From: Clostridiaceae bacterium
GTDB taxonomy: Bacteria; Bacillota; Clostridia; Lachnospirales; Lachnospiraceae
NCBI GenBank assembly: GCA_910575435.1
Contig: CAJTGI010000001.1
Coordinates: 105,760 to 169,759 of the forward strand
Direction of reading: 5' to 3'
DNA: 64,000 nt
The position numbers and the translations under genes are program-made. Positions 35,793-43,270 of this stretch are shown piece by piece; the stretch's first letter is position 1, and each line of letters begins with the position of its first letter. Below the pieces are notes generated by a model that worked only from the letters and a program-made list of their open reading frames with translations, was not told where the DNA came from and made no database searches.

Positions 35793-37946
35793 TTATTCTA
35801 TTAGTCCAGCAGGATCCAAGATCAAGGCAATGCTTCCGTCACCCAGCTGGGTACAGCCAGAAAGGCCTTTAATCTTCTTAATGTATGACGGAATCGGCTT
35901 TACCACAATCTCCTGCTCGCCAATCAGTTTATCCACGAAGAGACATACTTTGCTGCCCTCCATCTCGAGAATGAGGATCATGCCATCCTCCACTGATTCC
36001 TTATAGTCGGTCAGGCCATACCACTTGCCCAGGCGGAGGACAGGGAAGCACTCTCCCCGAATCATGATATATTCCTCCCCATTCGGCTCGTGAATCATCA
36101 TATCTTCCTTCACCCGAACGAATTCCTTAATCACGCCGGATTCCAATACGAAGGAAGAACTTCCCGTCTCCATAACGATACCGTCAATAATTGCCAGCGT
36201 AAGCGGGATTTTCAGATTCATCACACTTCCAAGTCCCGGCTCGCTCTCAATATCCAGCATGCCGCCAATGGACTGCAGGTTCTGCACTACCACATCCATG
36301 CCTACCCCTCGTCCAGAGTATTCTGTAATCTGCTCGTTGGTAGAAAAGCCAGGAAGAGTAATAAACTGATAAATCTCTTTATCCGTGTAGGCGGAATCCG
36401 GCTTGCTTCCATCTAAAATTCCCTGTTTCTTAGCCTTTGCAAGAATTTTTTCCCTGTCAAGCCCCTTGCCGTTATCCTCGACGCTAATCCATACTTTGCC
36501 CGCTTCCGTTTTTGCCGACAAAGTGATTTTCCCCTTTTCTGACTTGCCGCTCTCGGCCCGCTCCTCGTTCGTCTCAATTCCATGATCTACCGCATTCCTG
36601 ACAAGGTGCATCAGGGGGTCCGAAATATGCTCGATAATGTTTTTATCCACCTCGGTCTGCTCCCCAACCATCTCAAATTCGATTTCTTTCCCCAACTTCC
36701 GGGAAACGTCGAATACAATACGGTTCATCTTCTGGAAGGTATTTGTCAGAGGAACCATTCGCATAGACATGATTACGTTCTGCAAATCCGTAGAAATCTT
36801 CGACATCTGAGCTGCCGCCTTGTTAAAACTGTTCAAGTTCAGCCCTGGCACCTTCAAATCAGGATTCTGCAGCACCACGGATTCAGAAATAACCAATTCC
36901 CCAATCAAATCCATGAGCTGATCCATCTTGCTCACGTCCACGCTGATAAAGGAAGTCTTTTCCGATTTCCCCTTATTCTTGGCCAGCTTCTTTCGCTTGC
37001 CAGGCTCCTTGGACTTGATGACAAAATCGCCAGGCTTGGCAGACTGCTTGGGCTTTTCCCCATCTCCTTCCGCCTTTGCCTTATCCTCAATCTCCTCCAC
37101 GCTGGAATCCAAATCAATATGCACGTCGGAATCGTGGTCTTCATAGTCAAACCCATGCTGGAACCTCGTGGCATCGCATTCATACACATCCACTCTCTCG
37201 ATGTCGTAGCCCACGCCAATGATGTCCCGAATCTCCTCCTCCGTGCTCTGCGCCTGCAGAAGAATCTTGAAGCCATTCTCAATAATCGTCTCTGATATCG
37301 TCTCATCCGTCAGAATATCCTCTGGAGAGTACATGAGATCTTCCGCAATTTCCTTTAGTGCATACACAGTCTTGTATGCATGGACATTCGCCATCTCCGT
37401 CTCTGGAAAAAAGGTGATGTTAATCTCATAAAAACGACTGGCGCTGGTAGCGACTGGTGCTATGTAGAACTGTTTCGGCTCCTCGTGGACATTCTCCTTC
37501 TTCGGCTCCGACTTCTTACTTCCGCCCTTTTTCTCGCCTCCTCCAATCTTCTCCAGAAATTTATCCAGATCCGCAATAATACTGCTGGCATCACCGTCCA
37601 CCGGATCCCCGTTCCGAATCTTATCCATCTCATTCGTGATAAAATCTGCCACATCCAGCACATGGGTTACCAGTTCCACATGAGGCACATTCTCGGGATT
37701 GGATTCTCTCAAAAAATAGAAGACATCCTCCAGTTTATGTGATACAGCTGTAATATCATCAAACATCATGATACCCGAAGATCCTTTAATGGTATGCATG
37801 GTTCGGAATATTTCATTGATGCTGTCCTCGTCAAAGCAATCTTCGTCTTTCTGCTCCAGCACAGTCTCCTGAAGCTGCTCCAACAACTGCTCGTTCTCAA
37901 ACAGGTACATATCCAGCATGCCATCTGTGTTAAATTCTTCAGCCAT
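35793..37946 (-). CDS. cheA: Chemotaxis histidine kinase CheA
   Basis: A 717-residue complete CheA. P1/HPt with phospho-His51 (RTMHTIKGSSG); P2-like regulator-docking region (about 168-270); a charged linker; P3 dimerisation (about 315-380, MDQLMDLIGELVISESV); P4 ATPase with HLVRNAVDHGIET, EDNGKGLD and EYSGRGVGMDVV; P5 CheW-like domain (about 565-717, GIVMETGSSSFVLESGVIKE). It phosphorylates CheY and CheB. Belongs to the run cheR-cheB-cheY-cheA-cheW-mcp. Confidence 0.96.
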   Translation of the reverse strand: MAEEFNTDGMLDMYLFENEQLLEQLQETVLEQKDEDCFDEDSINEIFRTMHTIKGSSGIMMFDDITAVSHKLEDVFYFLRESNPENVPHVELVTHVLDVADFITNEMDKIRNGDPVDGDASSIIADLDKFLEKIGGGEKKGGSKKSEPKKENVHEEPKQFYIAPVATSASRFYEINITFFPETEMANVHAYKTVYALKEIAEDLMYSPEDILTDETISETIIENGFKILLQAQSTEEEIRDIIGVGYDIERVDVYECDATRFQHGFDYEDHDSDVHIDLDSSVEEIEDKAKAEGDGEKPKQSAKPGDFVIKSKEPGKRKKLAKNKGKSEKTSFISVDVSKMDQLMDLIGELVISESVVLQNPDLKVPGLNLNSFNKAAAQMSKISTDLQNVIMSMRMVPLTNTFQKMNRIVFDVSRKLGKEIEFEMVGEQTEVDKNIIEHISDPLMHLVRNAVDHGIETNEERAESGKSEKGKITLSAKTEAGKVWISVEDNGKGLDREKILAKAKKQGILDGSKPDSAYTDKEIYQFITLPGFSTNEQITEYSGRGVGMDVVVQNLQSIGGMLDIESEPGLGSVMNLKIPLTLAIIDGIVMETGSSSFVLESGVIKEFVRVKEDMMIHEPNGEEYIMIRGECFPVLRLGKWYGLTDYKESVEDGMILILEMEGSKVCLFVDKLIGEQEIVVKPIPSYIKKIKGLSGCTQLGDGSIALILDPAGLIE

Positions 37947-37974
37947 ATCCTTCTCCTTTCCTGCAATTTTTATA

Positions 37975-38367
37975 TTAAATCAGATTCAGTTTTTTCAGTG
38001 CTTGCTCAAACCTCTCCTGATTAATAGGCTTACCGGAATATATCGTACATCCCAGGTCAAATGCCATCTTGACATTCTTCTCTTCATTCAGAGCGGTCGT
38101 CATAATGACCTTTACTGCCTTATCCTCGGGAATATTTCTCTCTTTTTCAAGATTGCGGATTCCCACCAAGGACTGGTAACCATCCATGACTGGCATCATA
38201 ATGTCCAGACAGATCAGGTCGTAAGGCTCGCCATCTTCCAAAGCCATCATGAATGCATCCACTGCTTCCATGCCGTCCACAGTCACATCGCATTCACCGT
38301 ACTTTGAAAGGAAATTTACCATAAATTTCCTTGTCACAAAATCATCCTCTGCCAATAGAATTTTCAT
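37975..38367 (-). CDS. cheY: Single-domain response regulator, CheY-like
   Basis: A 130-residue lone receiver. Acidic pocket LLAEDD (residues 5-9), phospho-Asp55 (LICLDIMMPVMDG), conserved Thr in IMTTALNE and Lys112 (YSGKPI). It lies directly before cheA, so it is the likely main phosphate acceptor. Whether it acts on a flagellar switch is unknown, because no motor gene is in view. GAGG before ATG. Confidence 0.9.
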   Translation of the reverse strand: MKILLAEDDFVTRKFMVNFLSKYGECDVTVDGMEAVDAFMMALEDGEPYDLICLDIMMPVMDGYQSLVGIRNLEKERNIPEDKAVKVIMTTALNEEKNVKMAFDLGCTIYSGKPINQERFEQALKKLNLI

Positions 38368-38464
38368 ACTTTACCTCATTTCTGCGCTGCCTTTTTCTGT
38401 ATGAAAAGAACCGAAGTTCCTGCAATGTTTGTGCAAGCAGCGCGCAATCACAAACCTGCCGAGT

Positions 38465-38551
38465 GAAAAATGCTGTTTTTGCATTTTTCTTAAGAATGAT
38501 TTAGTTTCACTAAGGCGGTGTTCTTTACCGCCTTAGTGGAACTTCATTCTT
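38465..38551. repeat. Double-hairpin repeat, copy B (cheB-cheY gap)
   Basis: Hairpin 1 GAAAAATGC / GCATTTTTC (38465-38489). Hairpin 2 has outer arms AAGAATGA / TTCATTCTT and an 11-bp inner stem CACTAAGGCGG / CCGCCTTAGTG (38492-38551). Same layout as the copies at 2368-2449 and 59236-59325. It splits the che operon between cheB and cheY. Confidence 0.65.
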
Positions 38552-38557
38552 TTCCTT

Positions 38558-39586
38558 TTACATTTTATCTAATAAAGCGTATGTTCTTCCTGCGATGTCA
38601 GTCAATTTCTCCTGATGCTCCACCGCTCCCAGATCATAAGCAACCTTGGGCATGCCATAAACGATACAGGTAGATTCATCCTGGCCGATAGTCCTCGCGC
38701 CGGCTTTTCTCATAGCCAGCAGCCCCTTCGCGCCATCGCCGCCCATGCCAGTGAGGATAATGCCCAGCGCATCGGACCCCACCGATTTGGCCACGGACTC
38801 GAACAGTACGTCCACGGAAGGGCAATGCCCATTTACCTTCGGCCCCTGCTTGACTTCCACCTGATATCCATCGCTCATTTTGACAAGATGCATATGCCGG
38901 TCTCCCCCGGGGGCAATCAGCATTTGCCCCGGCATGACCCGGTCTCCCGTCCTAGCCTCCTTCACCCTGATATGGCACTGGTCATCCAGCCTCTTGGCAT
39001 ACATCTCCGTAAATCCTGGAGGCATATGCTGCACTGCCACGATGCCAGGGATATCCGTGCCAAACTCTTTCACCACGGAAAGAATGGCCTCCGTCCCCCC
39101 CGTCGAGGCGCCAATCGCCACCACAAGATGATTCTTTTTCACCGACAAGCCCGGGTGCTGCTGTATCATCAAAGAACGCCTGGCATTGCTGACCTGGGCT
39201 TTCGATGCAATCTTAATCTTTACCAAAAGTTCATTCTGTATAAAATCAATCAACTGCGCCTTGCTTGTCACGGCCGGCTTAGCCACAAAATCCACGGCTC
39301 CCGCATTCATTGCATCAAAGACCTTGTCGCTCAGAGAACTAATCATCACCACGGGAAGCGGATATTGGGGCATGAGCTTGCGCAGAAACTCAATGCCGCT
39401 CATCTTGGGAAGTTCGATGTCAAGCGTCATCACATCTGGCTTATGGGCAATGATAGCGTCTCTCGCCTCAAAGGGATCGCTAGCCGTAGCCACAATCTGT
39501 ATCATGGGATCCCTGCTCAGATTTTGAACCAGAAGTTCCCTGAACACAATAGAATCCTCTACTACTAAAACTCTAATTGGTCCCAT
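38558..39586 (-). CDS. cheB: Chemotaxis methylesterase/deamidase CheB
   Basis: 342 residues. Receiver with phospho-Asp56 (VMTLDIELPKMSG) and a C-terminal esterase domain with the catalytic residues in VAIGASTGGTEAI (Ser161), HMPPGFTEMYAKRLD and LTGMGGDGAKG. It removes MCP methyl groups when phosphorylated by CheA. Nearly overlaps cheR (3-bp gap). Confidence 0.95.
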   Translation of the reverse strand: MGPIRVLVVEDSIVFRELLVQNLSRDPMIQIVATASDPFEARDAIIAHKPDVMTLDIELPKMSGIEFLRKLMPQYPLPVVMISSLSDKVFDAMNAGAVDFVAKPAVTSKAQLIDFIQNELLVKIKIASKAQVSNARRSLMIQQHPGLSVKKNHLVVAIGASTGGTEAILSVVKEFGTDIPGIVAVQHMPPGFTEMYAKRLDDQCHIRVKEARTGDRVMPGQMLIAPGGDRHMHLVKMSDGYQVEVKQGPKVNGHCPSVDVLFESVAKSVGSDALGIILTGMGGDGAKGLLAMRKAGARTIGQDESTCIVYGMPKVAYDLGAVEHQEKLTDIAGRTYALLDKM

Positions 39587-39589
39587 ATC

Positions 39590-40408
39590 TCAACCATTTC
39601 CTTCCTTTTTTCTGAATATCGAGGGCTGAACAATCTCAAATGGCGTACTTCCCCGGTCAAGCGTCTCCGTCATGCCTATGAAAAAATATCCTCCTGGCAC
39701 AAGGTTGTCGTACACTTTTTGAACCAGTTCCTTTTTAGTCCTTTCATCAAAGTATATCATAACATTTCGCAAAAACACAATATGTAATTTTTTCTTAAAA
39801 GGAAATTGATCCATCAGGTTAAACTTCCGAAAGATAACCTCCTGCTTCAGCTCCGGCTTCACCTGAAATTGAATTCCGCCACCCAGGGGATGGAAAAAAT
39901 GCTTTTTCCACTGTTCCGGCACATTCTTAAGCTGCTCCGCATGGTACACTCCCGCCATAGCCTGCTGCAGCACTCTGGTAGACACATCCGTGGCAAGAAC
40001 CTTTGTATCCCACTCCTGACGCTCCAATCCCAAGAAATCTGACACCACCATGGAAATCATATAAGGCTCTTCCCCAGTGGAAGCCGCGCCGCACCAGATA
40101 CGCAAGTCCCTTGTTCTGCTCTCCTTCATCTTAGCCCAGGGCAGCACCACCTTTCTCAAAAAATTAAAATGTTCAAACTCCCTCATAAAATATGTATAAT
40201 TGGTAGTAATCAAATTGACCAGCATTTTCTCCTGAACGCCAGACTTGTCATTCTCCACAGCGTTCATATAATCAAGAAAATTATGCCATCCCCCAGCCCT
40301 AATATGATTTTCCAAGCGACCTCTGACAATCTCCTTCTTACCTGTCATATCTATGCCATAGCGTTGCTTGATAAAACCTGAAATCCTTAAAAACTCTTCC
40401 TCCGTCAT
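39590..40408 (-). CDS. cheR: Chemotaxis methyltransferase CheR
   Basis: 272 residues. N-terminal helical domain (about 1-75), then a SAM-dependent methyltransferase domain with RIWCGAASTGEEPYMISMV (SAM motif I), VLATDVSTRVLQQA and FLRNVMIYFD. It methylates Glu/Gln of the MCP. ATG 40408 is preceded by an in-frame TTG; GGGAGG lies upstream. Confidence 0.94.
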   Translation of the reverse strand: MTEEEFLRISGFIKQRYGIDMTGKKEIVRGRLENHIRAGGWHNFLDYMNAVENDKSGVQEKMLVNLITTNYTYFMREFEHFNFLRKVVLPWAKMKESRTRDLRIWCGAASTGEEPYMISMVVSDFLGLERQEWDTKVLATDVSTRVLQQAMAGVYHAEQLKNVPEQWKKHFFHPLGGGIQFQVKPELKQEVIFRKFNLMDQFPFKKKLHIVFLRNVMIYFDERTKKELVQKVYDNLVPGGYFFIGMTETLDRGSTPFEIVQPSIFRKKEGNG

Positions 40409-40445
40409 CAAAACTAATTCCTCCCATCCTGCTCTGAATTTTAGT

Positions 40446-41513
40446 TTAGATTAATTGACGTGATATTTTGCAGCATATCCCAAAAATATCTCTATTCAAA
40501 CCCTTCCCTGCCTCCTTCTCCATGACAGCAAAGGCTTCTTGCTTATCCATGTTCTCCTCCCCAGTGAGGATGCAGTATCTTTCCACCACAGAGACGATCT
40601 GTGCCGAAAGAGGAATCTCTTCCCCCCGCAAGCCATCGGGATAGCCGCTCCCATCCCAATTCTCATGATGATATTTTACAATATCAATCGTGGTGCTGAT
40701 AAAATCATTGTAATCATTGCCAATCTGCAAATCCTGCAACAACTTGACGCCGATATTCGTGTGGTCCTGCACAATGGAAGTCTCCTCCTCCGTAAGAGCC
40801 GACTTCTTCTGCAAAATTTCTCTGGGAACGCCAATATTGCCAATATCGCAAAGAGGCGCTGCCAACTCAACCGTATCAATAAACGTATCTGATATCTGAT
40901 CTTCAAACAATGGAGATAACTGCATTCCCTGGGCCAGTATTCTGCAATTCCTGCGCAGCCTTTCAATATGCTCTTCCTGATATGATGCATTTTTGGCCGC
41001 CACATTCGCCATGGCGTACAGAATATTCTTTTTTTCCTGCTCCATCTGCCGCAGCTGCTCTCCCACAGATATCTGAAGCTTCCTGTTCATCTCCATCAGT
41101 TCCCACTTCGCCACGTGCAGGCGCAGATGGACGCCAACCCTGGCCTGTACCACCTCCGGAATAAAAGGCTTGGTAATATAATCCTCCCCTCCCAACTGGA
41201 AACCCTCCACAATATCGTGGGGATCATCGAAGGCGGAGATAAAGACCACTGGAATATTCTTCGTCTTCTCATTTCCCTTAAGAACCTTGCACAGTTCATA
41301 GCCAGTCATTCCTGGCATGGAAATATCTGTCAGGACCAACTGGGGATAATGCTCTTCTGCCAGTTCCAACGCCTGCTCCCCACTTTCCGCAAGCACTGGA
41401 TTGCACCCCATGTCCTTAATGATTTCGCCGAGAATCAGCCGATTGGGCTCTACATCATCCACAATCAGAATCGTCTCCCCGGACGCCTTTTCATTTACAC
41501 TTTCATAATCCAC
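40446..41513 (-). CDS. REC-HD-GYP protein with degenerate active site
   Basis: 355 residues. Receiver (about 14-130; phospho-Asp63 in LVLTDISMPGMTG, Lys in YITKPFIP), coiled linker, then an HD-GYP domain (about 165-340). The GYP part is kept (HHENWDGSGYPDGL). The metal-binding HD dyad is Cys222-Asp223 (APLCDIGNIGVP) where active enzymes have LHDIGK, and the later ADVYDAL motif reads VERYCIL. It is therefore unlikely to hydrolyse c-di-GMP and may act as a phosphorylation-controlled binding or scaffold protein. The start is GTG 41513 with AAAGGAGG seven bases upstream. Lies between cheR and a histidine kinase gene. Confidence 0.88.
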   Translation of the reverse strand: MDYESVNEKASGETILIVDDVEPNRLILGEIIKDMGCNPVLAESGEQALELAEEHYPQLVLTDISMPGMTGYELCKVLKGNEKTKNIPVVFISAFDDPHDIVEGFQLGGEDYITKPFIPEVVQARVGVHLRLHVAKWELMEMNRKLQISVGEQLRQMEQEKKNILYAMANVAAKNASYQEEHIERLRRNCRILAQGMQLSPLFEDQISDTFIDTVELAAPLCDIGNIGVPREILQKKSALTEEETSIVQDHTNIGVKLLQDLQIGNDYNDFISTTIDIVKYHHENWDGSGYPDGLRGEEIPLSAQIVSVVERYCILTGEENMDKQEAFAVMEKEAGKGLNRDIFGICCKISRQLI

Positions 41514-41542
41514 ATCCGCACCTCCTTTCCCAGCACCTGCTC

Positions 41543-42964
41543 CTACTGTAGCATCTGGCTGATTTCTTCATATCCAGACATAATCTTATCATAATTCTCC
41601 TTCTGGATTGCCATCTTAAGCCGCAGAATGACCCGCTTCACTTCCGGAGGGGCCTCCGCCGTCAACTGCCTCACCGTCTCCATAAACATCTCTGCCTTCT
41701 CCCAATTTTCCATCTCCACGCAGAGAATCAGTTTGGAAAGCGTCCTCTCCAACGTCTCTCGGTTCTCTCTGGTGCCATAAATGCGGCTGCTATCTTGCTC
41801 CTCTTCCACAGAGAATGCTCCCTGCATAGAGGGCATGGACAAAACAATATCATCCTGGGAAACGGAGGCTTCCTCCTCCTTCACCCCTGCCCAGATAGAA
41901 AAGGAGAAGGTGCTTCCCTGATTCTTCTTGCTCTCCACCTCAATGCTTCCGCCCATCATCTCCACAAGCTGCTTGCAGATATTCAGACCCAGGCCAGTGC
42001 CCCCGTATTTCCTAGAAATGGATGCATCCACCTGTGAAAAGCTTTGAAACAATTTATCCCTGTCTGCCTGGTCGATGCCGATTCCTGTATCCTTTACAAT
42101 GAAAAATAGTTCAATCCTGTCATTGATCTGGGCAGTTTTTAACACTTCCACCGAAATCTTTCCTATCGCTGTAAATTTCTGCGCATTTGACAGAAGATTA
42201 TTCAGAACCTGCACGATGCGCAATTCATCACCTATAATATGTTCCGGAACCTTTGGAGAAATGGTCACAAAAAACTCCAGCCCCTTCTCGGTAATTTTAT
42301 TACTATGATTCTTTTTCACATAATCCATCATGTTGCGGAAATCAAATTCACGGTTCTCTAGCGTAAATTTCCCCGCTTCCAGTTTAGAAAAATCAAGAAT
42401 ATTATTCATGATCTTATACATATCGCTGCAGCACCGCTCAATTACCCGCAGCGTCCGCTCCGTCCGCTCGTCAATGTCCTCTGCCAGAAGCTCCTTTGCA
42501 TTGCCCAGGATGCCATTCACCGGCGTGCGAAGTTCATGAGTCACATTGGCCACAAACTCGGACTTCACCTTCATCGCCTGTTCCGCCTCCTGCCTGACCT
42601 GCTCCACTTCCCTGTTCAGATGCTCTTTCTCCAAGACATCAATTGCCATGCATATGTATTGCCCGGAATCCCCAGGCCCCTGCATAATTCTCGTCTCTAC
42701 TGGAAAACAAGTGCGATTCTTCCGATATGCCACAAGGCTCTGCACTTCCTCCCCAAAGGGGTATTCCGTATCAAATCCATCCTCTGCGGCCTGAAAGGTA
42801 TTCGGAAAAACTTCGCTAATATGCCTGCCCAGCAAATCATCACCAAATTCTAATTGGTTCTTTGCCGAATTATTTGCATAGGAAATAGCCCCTTCCTGGC
42901 CAAACATCAGAACCATCTCCAGCGCATCTTCCACTGAAAACAAATAGTTCTCATTCTGTTCCAT
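41543..42964 (-). CDS. PAS-domain soluble histidine kinase
   Basis: About 473 residues, no membrane helix. PAS domain (about 8-110), coiled coil (about 110-135), HisKA with phospho-His in ANVTHELRTPVNG (about 143), HATPase (NNLLSNAQKFT, VKDTGIGID, KYGGTGLGLNI). After residue about 365 come some 110 residues of helical character with no conserved His; this looks like a worn-out HPt or a private docking region. ATG 42964 has GGGGAGG at ideal spacing; ATG 42970 abuts that site. It has its own promoter at 43229-43257, followed by two terminator-like hairpins in the leader. Confidence 0.9.
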   Translation of the reverse strand: MEQNENYLFSVEDALEMVLMFGQEGAISYANNSAKNQLEFGDDLLGRHISEVFPNTFQAAEDGFDTEYPFGEEVQSLVAYRKNRTCFPVETRIMQGPGDSGQYICMAIDVLEKEHLNREVEQVRQEAEQAMKVKSEFVANVTHELRTPVNGILGNAKELLAEDIDERTERTLRVIERCCSDMYKIMNNILDFSKLEAGKFTLENREFDFRNMMDYVKKNHSNKITEKGLEFFVTISPKVPEHIIGDELRIVQVLNNLLSNAQKFTAIGKISVEVLKTAQINDRIELFFIVKDTGIGIDQADRDKLFQSFSQVDASISRKYGGTGLGLNICKQLVEMMGGSIEVESKKNQGSTFSFSIWAGVKEEEASVSQDDIVLSMPSMQGAFSVEEEQDSSRIYGTRENRETLERTLSKLILCVEMENWEKAEMFMETVRQLTAEAPPEVKRVILRLKMAIQKENYDKIMSGYEEISQMLQ

Positions 42965-42981
42965 ACTCATCCTCCCCAGAC

Positions 42982-43007
42982 AAAAAGGGCAAACCAGCGT
43001 TTCGCCC
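42982..43007 (-). terminator. Second leader terminator before the PAS kinase gene
   Basis: Minus strand: GGGCGAAAC pairs with GTTTGCCC, followed by TTTTTG, ending about 20 bp before the start codon. Confidence 0.55.
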
Positions 43008-43085
43008 TACAAAAATGCAATAAAGCCAAAATTCATGCTGCATCCTTGTTGGCATGTCACTACATGCATATTTTCCAAGTAACTT

Positions 43086-43122
43086 AAAAAACAGGCAGCA
43101 AAACTTTTCCTTTCACTGCCTG
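43086..43122 (-). terminator. First leader terminator before the PAS kinase gene
   Basis: Minus strand: CAGGCAG pairs with CTGCCTG and is followed by TTTTTT. It lies about 100 bp downstream of the promoter at 43229-43257, so it would release an RNA of about 135 nt. Confidence 0.75.
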
Positions 43123-43228
43123 CTATCATTTTCGTATTAATCCAGTAAACATCTCAATCGCCTTCACACATTGAAAAAATCTACCTTAGCAAGCTCAAAG
43201 CAGAGGTTCACAGATTCCATATACAGAT

Positions 43229-43257
43229 AAAATACCACTTTTGCAGTAAAATGTCAA
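43229..43257 (-). promoter_or_regulatory. Promoter of the kinase/che transcription unit
   Basis: Minus strand: TTGACA (43252-43257), 17-bp spacer, TATTTT (43229-43234), immediately past the stop of the upstream hybrid kinase gene. Confidence 0.6.
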
Positions 43258-43270
43258 GTAATCCGCTTTT

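Noticed and set aside
38615-39568. Plus-strand frame of 317 codons opposite cheB
   Set aside because: Antisense shadow; His/Arg/Leu-rich composition and no start signal.
42965-43257. c-di-GMP riboswitch before the kinase/HD-GYP genes
   Set aside because: The leader lacks the conserved core and tetraloop-receptor segments of class I and the class II core.
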